64,000 bases of DNA from Otatea glauca (lineage: Eukaryota > Streptophyta > Magnoliopsida > Poales > Poaceae). The notes under the pieces are model-generated. The model worked only from the letters and a program-made list of their open reading frames with translations, was not told the DNA's origin and made no database searches. Positions 31,773 through 44,115 of the stretch are shown here, in pieces. Where the stretch lies: assembly GCA_036346275.1 (NCBI GenBank), contig CM070722.1, positions 27,675,336 to 27,739,335 on the forward strand. Direction: 5' to 3'. The first letter of the stretch is position 1; each line of letters opens with the position of its first letter. The translations under genes were made by a program, and so were the position numbers.

Positions 31773-34700
31773 TGTCGGGACCCGAATATGCAAATCTGGA
31801 CCCTCTGTGTATACTGCACTAGTCCAGGATCACGCTAGTGCACACAGGCTCAACATAAGTAAATATCACAATCATACATAGCGAAAATATTATGAAAGAC
31901 ATCATATAATACATACAACTAGTTGAATGACCTTATGGTCCACTTACATGACTATGCCTCGCAAGGCTGAATAATATATTAAACTGCAGCGGAATGAAAA
32001 CGTAGGTAACCCCTTAGTATACCACAGTAAGCGACAAGGCTTGCGCCTAAACATTCGTCTCCTCCTGGAATCTTTCCTCCAGCATTGATGTAGACTCTTC
32101 AACTGGTGATGTTTTTGTTGGCAAGGGTGAGTACTTAAAGCACTCAACAAGTTGTGCATAGAATGCAATTCTATGTAACTATATGCAAGGCTTATTCCAA
32201 AGGATAGGCTATCATGGCTATTTTGCAACAAAGCAGCATTTACGAACAAATACAATAAATAGATTGTAAAGACGGTAAAACAAATAACAATAATGATAGA
32301 TTCAGCTTTTCTCAAGTAAACCAAGTTTCCAATCTTAAGTCAAATTCCATCTTCCATATGGCATTCTGCCATCCCAACCAAGTTGTTCATTTTAATTAAG
32401 CTAACCCTTAACTGTAATTCCCGAGCATTGCTCAATACATGAGCACGGCTATCCGAATAGTTTCACACTCTGCAGAGGTTATGCACTTTACCCACACGAC
32501 ATGATCGTCCCTTCGTGCCATGCAATTAACACACTTCCTTTGGTGTGTCGGCGAAGAGATCATGACAAAGCCTTTACAATGCTCTGGCTTAATCCAGTAC
32601 TACCCGTTAAGGTTTCAACACTGGTGGGTCTGAAAACCACAACCAGGGCCCCCCTCTTGCGCCATGTGAATTACACCATAACTCGGGAACTCACACCACC
32701 AATGATAGTACCAAGTTAAGACATTACAAATTAATCAGCTAGGCTGTCCCATTACAACATGTGGTTGCATGATTGACTCAGGTCAAAGGCTTGCAAGGTT
32801 AAGTCCTTAGGGTGATCAAGGCAAGACATCCACATACCCTCTGCCCATTGGGCCCACCTTGGCATACTCGCCCCTTGTCACTTGCCCCAATCTAAGTTAT
32901 TATCACCCAGTTGATTACCAAGCACCACGTGCTATCAACAATTCAACATCGTTGCGTGACATGATTCGCCACAACAACTCAATCTCATCGTGTGATTCCA
33001 CATGACACACAAGTTCTTAACATTGTTCCATATTCCATTAATCAAGATTAATTATCAATGATTCTGACACATGTGATGACGTGGCATGGCTAAGCAACTA
33101 ATACGGACTAACCTCCAATGTTGATTATAACTATTAACCAACTATATTCATCCAATCTAGGGTGACAATGGATCATGGCATACAAATGACAAGGTAAGGT
33201 ATAAATCAATCTGGTATATTAGCTAAACCCAATCTAATGTGAAACAATTGTATATTTGAAATATATGCTATAGGGTAAAACAAACATAGCAATTTTATAA
33301 ACATGGGTTCAACATGATCAAAGCACAACTTGCCTTGGAATAGGTCCTGATCTGGTTCTGGAACTTGATCTTGAGTTGCTGAATCTTCCTCCGAAGCGTC
33401 GCACAATTCAACGTCTACGCGTACCGAAGGAGAAAAGCAAATAAATACCACAAAAGAGAGCAAATGAACTCCAAAAATCAAATAAAATTCACCATTAAAT
33501 AGATCTCAATTTTACAAATTTTTAGAAATTTGAATCACTCAAATCCGAGTTACGATGCAAAAGATATAGCCTTTTGAAGTTTGAAATAAATAGTGAAAAT
33601 ACAGAAATTAGAAATTCAGAATTAACAGATTTATTTTTATTCTGAAAAAGCGATTTGTGACGTCAGCGTGACCTCATGATGACGTCATCATCACAGAATT
33701 TCCAATCGGATTATTTTTCCAATTGAAAATCCCTTTATGACGCAAGCATGACGTCAGCGTGACGTCAGCCCTGGCACCAGCCAATCAAACGCTGCCACGC
33801 GTCCCGGCGCATAGACTGGGTCCACCGCGTGGCTCTGGACCACGGTGAACCCGGTCCACGACGCTTCGGTGCTTGCGCCCGACACGCGGCTGCCCGTGAT
33901 TGGTTGCGGCGACGGCGCCATCCGATGCGCTCAGATCTGATCGAACGGACACCGATCACTCGCGACGCGGCATCACGTCAAGCGCTGGATTTCGATCTAA
34001 CGGCCTAGAGCTTCTGGATCTAGCGATGGAGATGCGACGGCGAACTCTCACCGGACCCGAAGACGAAGACCACGGCGGCGGCGTTTTGGCGCGATTCCGG
34101 CGACGAGACGCTGCTGGTTCTGCGCGGCGTGGTCCGGCGAACCCGAAGATGGCACCGGTGGCGGAGACCAACGGCGGTGGCGAAACCGAAGCGAAACCGA
34201 GGCGCCCTACGCTTCAACTCCGCGAGCTCCTCTGCTCTCACCCGACGCTTCGCCAAACGACTCGACAAAAGTGTGCGGCTGCTGACGAGAAACCTCGGGC
34301 CACGCATCACGGCTTTTATAGAGCATCGGAAGGCGTGCTCAAGGCGGAGTCCTTTGCGAACATGGAGACGGCGCGGAGGAGGATTCCCGGTCGGACACGA
34401 CGAAGACGAAGCAATCCGGCCATCCACGTGTCGCAACGGACGGCCACCATGCGCTCAACGCGGAGGAATCCGAGGCGTACACGAAATAGACGCCCAGGAT
34501 TCATTAGGGTTTCGACGCGCCCTCTACCCTCCGATCAAGATCCTACGGTCCACGCTTGCTCCTCTAGAACGTGGGCCAAACGGGCCGGCGACGCGAAGCG
34601 CTGGGCTGCGCCAAAATGGGTTCTAGCGCCAAAGATGCTTGGGCTTCGCCCGATCTTGTTGCAAAGGATTTTTAAAACTTTATTATTTTAAATAATTCCA

Positions 34701-34976
34701 GAAATTCATTTAATTGGTTTTAGGCAATTAAATTATTAGGAAAAATCCAATAAAAATCTCAAAAATACTTTGAGACATCCTGGACTCAAATAAAATATTT
34801 TTGGCAAAACTTTATTTTAACTTTGCACAGATTTAGATAGATTTGAATAAAAGGGCATTAAACCTGATTTGAATTTAATTCAAAGAAATCCAGAAAAATC
34901 CAAATGAATTACAGAAAATCACTAATGCACAAATAAGAAATAAAAACTTAATTAAGCCAAATTTTGGGATGTTACA
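31773..34976 (-). mobile_element. Solo LTR of the same gypsy family, minus strand (3204 bp)
   Basis: On the minus strand it begins TGTAACATCCCAAAA and ends GGGTCCCGACA. AATGG stands on both sides (31768-31772 and 34977-34981), a perfect 5-bp duplication. The internal end ('cctggactag' ... 'gagggtcc') matches the LTRs at 2824-5838 and 18707-20834. No coding interior remains. Long frames at 33900-34700 lie in the GC-rich leader-like part and are open on both strands, so they are not treated as genes. It is inserted in the CACTA element, between its leader and TnpA-like exons. Confidence 0.93.
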
Positions 34977-34981
34977 AATGG

Positions 34982-36780
34982 CTTCTTACAGTTTTATGTT
35001 TCATTATCTTGGGTCCAACTTGTGCTTAATTAGTAGCATATGCGAATGGCCAAACTTGGTACACCTAGCTGCCAACTTGTTTTAAAATTTTTTGGTAATG
35101 CATAATACGATAGACATGTGAGAGAATATTCCAATTAGATATGCAAATCAGCTTAAGAACATCCATGCAAGTGTTATTGGATTTTTCTCAAACATTTAAG
35201 AATTCATTTAATTGTCTAATTAATTAAGAACTGATATACTTTCTTGTATATGAGGATTTGTAGAAACTAATATAGATTCTCATCTCTCTTGGTCTGCGAA
35301 GTCATTCCCATGATAAAATATTCTTGCTATCTTGTAGTACTGTTGAAATTGGTACTCCTTTTTGTATATGGAGATGTCCTTATTTAGAGCTATGTTCTTG
35401 CTCTTGCTGCCCTTGCTTGGTCTTGCAGCACATGGATGGCTTGTCATTTGTGGTCCTTGTAGTTCAAATGCTTCTTCATGTTAGTTTGAGGCTGGCCACA
35501 TGCACTCTTTGCTTCTTATAGAGATTACAGCAAAAAGAACACTAATCAGCAACTTTTTCTAATAGTGATGAGGAAGATGGCACTAGAACTAGACTATTTT
35601 CTCATGATAAGTTGTGTATGCTCACAGTTGCAACCTAGCTAGTTTATGCATCCCACTATATGAAAACAAGTTATACACAATATTAGTTGTACAATGGTAA
35701 GATAGTGCTAGCCATTACTTTAAATAAATTCCGAGAGTATATTCTGCAACAGTTAGTTGCCAACACATGAGTTTGCACCTCTGTTCAATGCAACATCAAG
35801 TGGTGTTATGTTTTGACCATTTCCTATATTTCTCATATTCTGAACTTGTCAATGCTTCAATGTTTTCTTCTGAGTTTTCTTTATACTGATTTGCTTCCTT
35901 TTATTGCTCGATGATGCAAATTAGGCCAAATGATGAATTGGACAATTAAGGTTGTGAATTAGGCCTTGAACCAGTAGACTTGCATGCTAGAAAGTATTGG
36001 TTCATTTCACTGTTGTAAAGCTTGTTCATTATTCTTTACCTGCAGTTGTCCTCTTTTGATTACTGTTTGTTTTACTTTATTTGCCTATGAACTGCTTTGT
36101 TAGTTTGGTTGATTAAATAACCTGTTGTCCAAACTGTTATTATGCTGAATTCCTATCATAAGAAAAGTGAAATTGACTAAAGAATACCTTAAACTGCATG
36201 ATTAGGAAGGTAAGGGTTTAAGTCCTTCTTTATATAGTTAATTGTTTAGTTCAAATGAGATAAACTTGACTCAGGTGTAGATGAGGTAAGAGCTAGTCTC
36301 TGGCATTCCTACACCAAGTGCCTGAGAGCAGTATCAATCAATTATACATTAATTTGGGATTAGTATTATATTCTTGCTCTTATTCTAGCAATTTGTACAA
36401 CCATCCAGAAATCAATTTTTGTGTTTGTTTTATTTCAATTTCAAGTATTGGATGGTTACCTTGTTCCTTTAAGAGGCTTCTCTTAACTTTGCTTATCTTA
36501 ACTTATCTTCTCTTAACCTTGTATGTACAAAACAACTCTTAACTTACCTTCTCTAAACTTTGCTTTTCTCAACTTTGCTTCTCTTAACCATGTATATACA
36601 AAACAACTCTTAACTTACCTTCTCTTAAATTTACTTCTCTTAACTTACCTTCTCTTAACTTTGCGTCATACAATTACAACTATACTAAACAACTCTTAAA
36701 TTTACTTCTTTCCTCTTCTATGACCCTCTATGAGCTGTTGATTTACCAACTTTCCTCTTCTATGATCTTCATTACAAGAT
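34982..36780 (+). other. CACTA intron-like sequence, no gene
   Basis: AT-rich DNA without coding signal that continues the CACTA after the solo LTR. The part 36470-36700 is a repetitive array of 'cttctcttaac', with 'catgtatatacaaaacaactcttaac' blocks appearing twice. Otherwise nothing is recognised. Confidence 0.45.
36470..36700. repeat. Short repeats based on 'cttctcttaac'
   Basis: About fifteen copies of 'ttctcttaactt' or close variants, with the larger block 'tgtatgtacaaaacaactcttaacttaccttctc' duplicated about 75 bases apart. It is microsatellite-like growth within the CACTA intron. Confidence 0.65.
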
Positions 36781-36789
36781 TGCGTCTCC

Positions 36790-38422
36790 TTATTCCTCGT
36801 CGCCGAATGGATCTGATGAGGCGCCCAACGTAGAAAAACAGAGGCGCGGTCCAAGAGGGCTTAGTAAAAAGCCCTAGAGCCGATATACCATCACGAAGGT
36901 CAATCCGTAGGATGGAGCCCCTACCACACCTCCTAAGGCTGCGGCAGTATTCCGGACATTGTGCAGGATCGTTGGGTGTGAAAGGGTCCCCATCAACTAT
37001 CCATCATGGAAGACGCTGACAGATGAGGAGCGCGACAGCCTGGTGATAGAAATTTTTGCGTCGTTTGAGCTCCCACAAGACGCCATGCACACAGTGTGAC
37101 GGTATGCGTTGCTAGTGGCAGGAAAGGGGTGGAAGAACTTTAAGAGCGTCCTCGTCACTAATTACATGAATAAGAAAATGACTCCGTTCCAGAAGTATGG
37201 GTTCATCACTGAAGACGTGTGGGAACGATTTGTTGAGATGAAGATGACGAAAGAGTTCGGGCGTCAAAGTGCGACGCACAAGACCGTCCAGTCAAAAAAC
37301 ACCCACCTGCACAGACTCGGCTCCATTGGGTATGCGGGCAAGATCGTGCAATGGACGAGGGAGGACGACGAGGCAATCCAGAAGGAGGTCGTGTCGCCGT
37401 TTGCCTCGATCTTGGACCTGCACGCCCAAAACTAGGTAAGAGTAAGGTCACGTCCCACGTCCTGGGGTAGCGTGTCCTTTGCCAATCCCGCAGATAAGGA
37501 AGTGTCCCAACGCCTAATATCGTTGAGCATGAAATCTTCCCAGGGCTCTTTCACTTCGGACAGAGAGAAAGATATACTCTCCAAGGCCTTGGGAAACAAG
37601 GAGCACCCAGATCGCACCCGAGGCCTAGGTGTTTTCGATCCTTAAAAAATGGGATTCTCACAAGACTTTGACACGTACTAGAGTAGGAAGAGAAGCAAAG
37701 CCGAGCACTAGGAACGGCTAGTAACTTGATTGAGGAAGGGGTTGAGGAAAGGCTGAGAGCGCAGTTCGATAGTCAGCTAAGAAGCTTTGAGGAAAGGATG
37801 AAGCAAAGGGTGGCTGCAGAGAGGCAGGCACAGAACGTTCAAGCCCAAGAAGCATTGGCGCAGTTTAGCCTAACTAATTGTCGGAGCAGCTGCGTGTCCG
37901 CCCCTGAGACGGACATGGACGATGCCATATTTCCTCCCGATGACACCCAGGTAATATACATGTCTACAGTGCTCCTTAAATAGACCTGTTTGACGTGTTA
38001 GCTAACTATGTACCCTTATGTAGGAGGCCATGCCGTACAATCTCCAAGTGAGGCTTGCCAACAGCTTCGTTCCCCTGTAGGCTTCTTGGGGGCGCGCATA
38101 TCCATCCGGTCTAGGGTCAGTGGTGCACGATCGCACGGTAGATCCGGGCTGCACGAAGGTCCAGGTTGACAGTGTACACAAAATTTGCAAGACTGTTACG
38201 CTGGAGATGCCCCCAAATGACGAAATCGTCACACTAGGGGATGCCATCAACACATTCATCCAGTGGCCCAAGAAGGACATCTCCTTCGATGCCTGCCCTG
38301 CAGCACCAAAGCTACAAGCACTACCAGAGCCACGTGATGCGCTAGAGCTACTAGCACTATCGGAGCCATGTGCTGCACCGAAGGAACCCACCAAATTGAC
38401 TACCATGTCCCGTCAGACATAG
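36790..38422 (+). pseudogene. CACTA TnpA-like protein (Ptta/En/Spm plant transposase family)
   Basis: Presumed DNA-binding accessory protein of CACTA elements. It begins in a basic, proline-rich region (NVEKQRRGPRGLSKKP), then a helical domain (ERDSLVIEIFASFELPQDAM and KGWKNFKSVLVTNYMNKKM). The hallmark TVQSKNTHLHRLGSIGYAGK and PFASILDLHAQN follow. After a stop comes DREKDILSKALGNKEHPDRT and RGLGVFDP, then a coiled-coil-like lysine/glutamate stretch (37730-37870). A clean intron is seen at 37951-38023 (cag|gtaata ... tgtag|gagg). The next exon reads EAMPYNLQVRLANSFVPL and then MPPNDEIVTLGDAINTFIQW, with a PA-rich tail. Several stops are present. A homologous, inverted fragment lies at 18143-18552. 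Confidence 0.8.
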
Positions 38423-38599
38423 GCCATTACTACAGTTCGGGCCTAGTCGTCTCCCATGAAGACGACATTTAGTAGACGGCGAAGCAGCGATAAGGGAAAT
38501 TTGAAAGGGACCACGTCAGCCCATGACTTTTCGTTTGCCCGTTGGTGCGGCAATTCGAGCTGGGACAGCCATTCGTACCAAAAGAGCGCCAGGAGACGC

Positions 38600-39550
38600 T
38601 TACATTAGCCTGCATGATTGCAAGATTGGTGCATTGAACAAGCCAACAAGCCGGTGGCACAACAGACATCGAATATCTCAGTCAGCTTCAAGGAGGAGCA
38701 TTTCTTACACCGGTTTTTAGATGGTTTCTTCGTGGTCGGCTTCAATGAATTGTTCGATCTCTACAACCTCAACGCTCTCGACGCCTCACTCATGAGATGC
38801 TGGACATTGTAAGTGTATACAATCACGGTCTACATTCGTGTCGTACCTATAAATGTCATATATGTATGATCCTTGATTTTGTATATGTATCCTTGATTTT
38901 GTATATATAGATACATGATCATGGAAGCAAAAGCAAGGGAACAACCGGTGGTTTCCTTGACCCACACATGGTGTCCAAGCAAACTATGGACAAAAATTCA
39001 AAAGTCATCCACGAGTACGTGGAAAAAGTATTGCTTGCTCATTGGGACAGAAAATTCATACTTTTACCTCACAACCCAGGGTAAGTGCTTCGTCCAGTTG
39101 CTATACTTGTTGATTTGTACTATATAACGCAGCTTGAATTAGATTGAATGACCATGGTGACATACCTATGTAGGTTTCACTAGGTTCTACTCGTAATTAT
39201 ACCAAGACATAACCGAGCAATTTACCTTTATTCCAAAAAGGGCGGCACCCACGACTTGGCGCCTATCAAAAATTTACTTGACGCGTCGTTCGCTGTCTAC
39301 AAAGCTAGTGGAGGGCCACACAGGAAGGACCCAGTGAAGCCGAAGTATACATATAAATTTTCGGTATCCGCTAGTACGCAATAATTCTTCACACTCCATA
39401 ATAATACCTTTGGAACTAATTAACCTATTATATTTTGGCAATGCCACCAGTAGCCAAAGGGCACTAACCTATGTGGATTCTACGTTTGCCACAACATGCA
39501 GCTCCTCATTGGTTCACAGAAGACCAATGTCATAGAGCTTTGTCAATCCT
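38600..39550 (+). pseudogene. Ulp1-like cysteine protease (C48) domain carried by the CACTA
   Basis: Related to SUMO proteases. Exon 1 (about 38620-38808) reads VSFKEEHFLHRFLDGFFVVG and LYNLNALDASLMRCWTL, ending at gtaagt (38809). Exon 2 (38911-39080) has a PHMVSKQTMDKNSKVIHEYV-like segment. Exon 3 (from about 39174) reads FH, a TAG in place of the usual tryptophan, then VLLVI: the catalytic histidine is kept but the next codon is a stop. The following IYLYS lacks the aspartate normally found in the YLDS motif. The last exon has QPKGTNLCGFYVCHNMQL with the catalytic cysteine. It follows the TnpA-like exons on the same strand, probably in one gene. Enzyme activity is not expected. Confidence 0.8.
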
Positions 39551-41039
39551 GCAACAATTATTTCCACTTATCAATTTATATACACGCAAGACTTTACTCT
39601 TTCCATCAACAGGCTTAGAAATACGCTGAATCTACGTTAGAACAGGCTGACCTACTAGGTATTTGAGGACAACTATGTTCCTTCTTGATGTGTGAGGTTG
39701 TAAATCCAAAAGGCGAATGCCACTCAAGCCTCACCTGATGAGTTCTGAATTTGTTAGTTACCATTTGGATTAATTTGTGAACCTTGTGCTGTGAATTTGT
39801 GAGTTGTAGTTCTGAATTCAATTGGTTAATATATCTGAGTTGATTTCTGAAATGGATGCGCATACATGTTGTAATGAGTGATCTGAGTTGATTTCTAAAA
39901 TGGATGCGCTATATGTTGTAACATGTGATCGATATAGCTTTATGCAGGATCTGTTACTATATTTACTTATTATAACCTTTACGTGTAATGAACTACTTGG
40001 TATATCTACATTTCTTCTATGGAAAGTAGTAGTAGTAGTACATAGTTGCTTAATTAGGTGGATAAATTCAGGTAACTATATACATACTCGGATCTATTTG
40101 TGGATTTTATTACCCGGGTATCTTTTGTTCTGCTTTTGAGATGTTACGGTAATTTTACAAGCTGTGCCTCATTCCATTGTAGCACATCGAGGAGATTAGT
40201 CTCATGGTATGTACGAATGTCTGTTGATGCTGCTTTCTTAATTTCTAGTTGTTGATTCCGTTGTGCTCAGCATCTAGTTTAGATTCATCATGTATAAGTT
40301 TTCTCCACTCTGATTTGACTCAATTGACATGACTTTGGTGTCTCTGACGCAGTCTTTCAGTATTTTCATTGTAAACACTTGTTACCGGTAGGTTGCTGGC
40401 TAATTTAGGTTATGCTGTGGTGTTTTTTTAGTTCAATTCTTTGGTTCATTATGAGTGAACTACTAAGTTATCTCATTGATGTTGTGACTTATAAGCTAAT
40501 CAATGAACTAAGTTTGATTTTGCTCTTTGCTAATGTTGATTCTATAGTTTCTGTGTCTGTGACACATATAGCATAAGAATGTTTACTTATTCTTAGGATC
40601 TGCATATAGTCTAAGGCGAGACTTCAAATAGTTGAACTTCCAAAAATGCATTACATTCAGCTTGTCAGTCTACTTTGGTGTATGGATTTTAATTTCATCC
40701 ACTGAATAATGTTATTCGTGCTAAATATGCATTGCAACTATCTTGTTTAGCTTCCTGCTTTCATGATCTGTTATTTCATTCTAACCAATAGCTTCAGTTG
40801 GAGGACGACTTGTTGGTTGTGAAACAATTATAGAAGAAATACTAGTATATTACTTTCCCAATTAAAAAAGCATGCTGATATGATTTGTTATGTCTTAAAG
40901 GTTTAGCAATATCATTTTGCACTTTGCCATTATTATGAAGATGAAAATTAAGGACCAACCTCTTTTATTTCAGAGGGCATAGTTAGCATTTCCTGAGGCT
41001 AGCCAATAAATAAAAAATAGTAAATACTGGAAATTAATC
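39551..41039 (+). other. CACTA 3' non-coding region
   Basis: AT-rich sequence between the Ulp1-like end and the subterminal repeats. A 48-bp tandem duplication ('atctgagttgatttct.aaatggatgcg') starts at 39833 and 39881. No gene is supported. Confidence 0.5.
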
Positions 41040-41315
41040 ATCACAGACAGTTCTTGTTTGGAACCGTCTGTGATAAGGTGTACATCACAGATGGTTCCAA
41101 CCAAGAACCGTCTGTGATGTAGCCCTCATCACAGACGGTTCCAAAAAAGAACCGCCTGTTATGTATCACTTATCACAGACAATTCACTTATCATAGACTA
41201 TTTTCATAGACGGTTCACAAACCGTCTGTGATCACCGAAGTCATCACTGACAGTTCGCAAAACCGTCTGTGATGACCCTTATGAACCATCTATGATGTGC
41301 TTGTGTGCAGTAGTG
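41040..41315 (+). repeat. CACTA right subterminal repeats and terminus
   Basis: Eight or more copies of 'catcacagacggttc' or its complement 'gaaccgtctgtgatg' in alternating orientation, ending with 'gtgtgcagtagtg'. They match the left-end motifs at 26366-26560. Confidence 0.88.
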
Positions 41316-41549
41316 ATCCCTGTCACATCTGTGATCCTCATCCGGTTGAACCAGACCGAACTTGATCGCAACAGTCACTCAAGCCCTAGTCCTCTTCTTG
41401 TGAAATTTTTGAGGCACCAGTGGAGTGTGACAGTGGCGGCGACGGAGTATGGCTTCCTCCTTGTGGGAGTCGTTGTGTTCTGGCTAGCACCGTCAGGTCT
41501 CCTCGTCACCCTCGGGCGCTGACAGCCAGAGATTCTTGTCGCACTCGGT
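41316..41549. other. Spacer between two CACTA elements
   Basis: A 230-bp GC-richer segment. One frame is open for 76 codons and starts inside the CACTA terminus, so it is unlikely to be a gene. A fragment of an older host or transposon sequence is possible; nothing is recognised. Confidence 0.3.
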
Positions 41550-41567
41550 AATACTACAGGAATGTAC

Positions 41568-41770
41568 ATCACAATCGGTTCTTTTTCGTCATCACAGTCA
41601 ATTTTGGTGGCGATACAAAGTCATTAGACAATTATGAGGAGGCGCTATCACAGTCGATTTTCGCCCGATTGTGATGTGCAACACATCACAATTGGTTCTC
41701 AGCTAGAACCTATTGTGATGTGGTGCACATCTCAATCGGTTCTAGCTCACAACCGATTGTGATGTGCACC
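41568..41770. repeat. Subterminal repeats of the second CACTA, left
   Basis: Copies of 'catcacaatcggttct' and its inverse 'gaaccgattgtgatg' in alternation, including 'acatctcaatcggttctagctcacaaccgattgtgatgtgc'-type pairs. They match the set at 45186-45345 and differ from the 'cagacggtt' type of the neighbouring element. Confidence 0.8.
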
Positions 41771-42180
41771 GAAAATAGCAGAGTACACATAGTATGAACC
41801 AAAAATAGCACAGATTACACACAGTATTCATATCACATTCACAATATATATAGAACACAAATATTTTACAATACACATCACATTTGTTCACAATATAGAA
41901 TTCAAACATATATACATAACAGTCAGTACACATATCACATTCATATGATATAATATTGTTTACATATGGACTAGTAGAAGCCTGTCGGGTCTCTAAACCT
42001 ACCGTCCTCCGCTATAACTTCTGTGCAGTACCACTAGCATGTGTGGTCTCGTAATTTGTTGAGGTCTTTGTTTTGTAAACTCTTGAGGGGATATCGATCT
42101 TCTGCAAAATAGAAATGAATGCACTAATTTAAGTTTTAAAATTTGTATGTAAAAGGTATGTGTATTATGCATGTATATAT
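41771..42180. other. CACTA non-coding segment rich in 'cacatatcacattca'
   Basis: Short phrases such as 'cacattcacaatatata' and 'catatcacattca' recur between 41790 and 41950. The remainder is intron-like and has no gene signal. Confidence 0.4.
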
Positions 42181-42189
42181 ACTTTAGGG

Positions 42190-43060
42190 AAAAGGTGTAA
42201 GCCGTCGACCATGACCAGCATGTGATGCAAGACGTAGAAGCAGCACAGGTTGTCATTCCCCTATTGATGACACTATGAATAAGGAAAATCAAATTAAGAG
42301 ACGAAGAATAGATGTCAGAAAAAATTAATCCTATGTTGCGCACTTGTACCTTGAAACACTTCCACTCCAGTCGTGTCGCCCTCCTTCAGCAACGTAAAAC
42401 AAGAAACCCCTACATACATTTGAGAGATACCATTGAGGCAAAAAAATGAATGTAGTTAAATACAAAAAGTGTTAGGTTAGAGGAATGTACTTACTTCTGC
42501 AAAACAGGCTTGATCGCATAGGCCATCGATCTCTTCTCGAGAGAGTTAAAAGTGTAGACTTTGTTTTGACTCAGAATGAGCACGAGTAGAACCCAATGGT
42601 TGCATATTAAATGATATACAATGCAAGAAAATAAGTTTATATATGGTTTAAGTGCGTACAAGTAATTAAAGGGTAAAGTTGGGCTTACTCCTCGTGGACG
42701 AGAATAGAAAGAAGTCCTTTTTCGACTCAGCCTGCAACGCCCGCTTGATACAGTTGGCAAGGAACTCCGATTGAAGCATAGCCATAGTCGCAGACAAAAT
42801 CTCAGGGTCGATGAACCCAACTCGGTGTTACCCCATTACGTCTCGCTGCCTCATTATCCTGCAACTCGTGTTGAATGTTAAAAACATAAAAAATCCTATA
42901 ACAATCATAGGCTCATGTTGTATGGTGCGATACTCACAGCGTCCAGGATCATACAGTAGAAATATCAATCGCTTTCAAACTGTACAAACAGAATAGATCT
43001 ACAAAACTGATTGGGAATATCCCATACTCCTCACGGTGGAAATGTCCCCCTCGATACCTC
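42190..43060 (-). pseudogene. Ulp1-like cysteine protease of the second CACTA
   Basis: On the minus strand, in order: FHREEYGIFPISFVDLFCLY and LKAIDISTV (about 43050-42950), NHWVLLVLILSQNKVYTFNS (about 42610-42540) and NLCCFYVLHHMLVMVDGLHL (about 42255-42195). The catalytic histidine (HWVL) and cysteine (NLCCFYV) are present. The aspartate of the usual FDSL motif is asparagine (FNSL). Intron-like breaks with plausible GT/AG sites separate the blocks, and stops occur, so it is inactive. The order and motifs match the Ulp1-like gene at 38600-39550, though the surrounding elements belong to different CACTA families. Confidence 0.78.
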
Positions 43061-43278
43061 ACATTGAACTGGTCAAGTACTGTGACGACTGCTCATATTG
43101 TTAAACGGATTTATTCTATAGGTACTCAATCCAAATCTTATTTTCTTCATCTCGACACCAAACTCCTCATGTTTCCAATCAATGTTTTTCCATTAGGTCA
43201 AATCAGCGAGGTGTCTCAGTTTGCCATCTTCCTTTCAAGATTCATAATGCCAACACAACAATTCTGCCTCTTTGGGAT

Positions 43279-44115
43279 TTACAAACAAGCACTCCAAATG
43301 GAGAATGATGGGAAGTATCTCAATACCTTGGCCGGTGCCCCTTTGTTTACCTCTTCACCGTCGTCGCACCAGCTCTTACGCTTCTGGTCATTACGCTTCT
43401 CCTTTTGTTTGTACCGGGGTACACCACAAACTAAACAAACGTGCAATTTCTTATGCGTGTTATGGGACAAGATGCAATCATTTGGACATGCATTTATCCT
43501 TTATATTTCTATTCTCATGAGACATAGTAGCTTTTTCACTTCATAAATGCTTGTTGGTAACTCGTTTCCCTCCGGAAGCACATCCAATAAAAGAACTAAA
43601 AGTGAATTAAAATTTGTATCTGTCCAATGGTGTTTTGCCTTCAGTCCGAACAATGCAAGGAATGACCTCAACTTGGTGTATTCCGCTTTACAACCCGAGA
43701 ACAACGGTTTGTAATCATCTTCCATCAAGCTTTTAAAATTTTCAAACTCTCTTTTCATGTAACTTCCCTCCACATCCTGCAACATTTGCTCTAAATTGTC
43801 CTCCTCAAACATATCACACTGTAACTCGTGATCGGGTTGCAGCAAGTCTTCGTTGCAAAACGGACGGGTACTACTTGTCCCCATAATGGATCCAACACGT
43901 GTAATTCCTCACGATGCCACGTCGAATCAAGTGGTCCTCAATTTGAGCTGAGTTGTTAAATCTCCTGAGATAGGTGCAATCAAAGCAAGGACAATATATG
44001 AAGTTTACACCTCTCTTCACCATGTTTTCTTCTTTAATTTTTTGAACTCCTTAACACCCCTCTGAAATTCGGCACTCACACGGCTTTTCTGATATATCCA
44101 TTCTTCATGGTCCAT
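43279..44115 (-). pseudogene. TNP2 transposase N-terminal part of the second CACTA
   Basis: Starts at ATG 44115 with MDHEEWIYQKSRVSAEFQRG, the transposase-associated domain, then a shifted segment with a CPC-like motif (FIYCPCFDCTYL) and RNYTCWIHYGD. The open frame 43884-43501 has FEEDNLEQMLQDVEGSYMKR and DVLPEGNELPTSIYEVKKLL, and 43470-43279 has HVCLVCGVPRYKQKEK and EVNKGAPAKVLRYFP. It stops before the HPADS/NPFG core, which is missing. It corresponds to the first third of the TNP2 gene at 27219. Confidence 0.82.

Larger units (their letters stand above)
26366..41315 (+). mobile_element. Large CACTA transposon with TNP2, TnpA-like and Ulp1-like genes
   Basis: The left end is CACTACTACAAAAGGAG and the right end is ...GTGTGCAGTAGTG, the complement of CACTACTGCACAC. 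Subterminal repeats of the type CATCACAGACGGTT in both orientations fill 26395-26550 and 41040-41300. Both genes lie on the plus strand: TNP2 at 27219-30300 and TnpA/Ulp1-like at about 36780-39550. Flanking triplets are TTC and ATC, an imperfect 3-bp target duplication. Removing the nested solo LTR (31773-34976) leaves about 11.7 kb, usual for an autonomous CACTA. All genes are degenerate. Confidence 0.85.

Noticed and set aside
33900..34691. 263-codon open frame on the plus strand, with overlapping frames on both strands
   Set aside because: It lies wholly inside the solo LTR 31773-34976, in its GC-rich part, where almost every frame is open because stop codons are rare. It has no recognisable domain.
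41292..41522. 76-codon hydrophobic frame
   Set aside because: It starts inside the CACTA terminal repeat and continues into the spacer; no homology or codon bias supports it.
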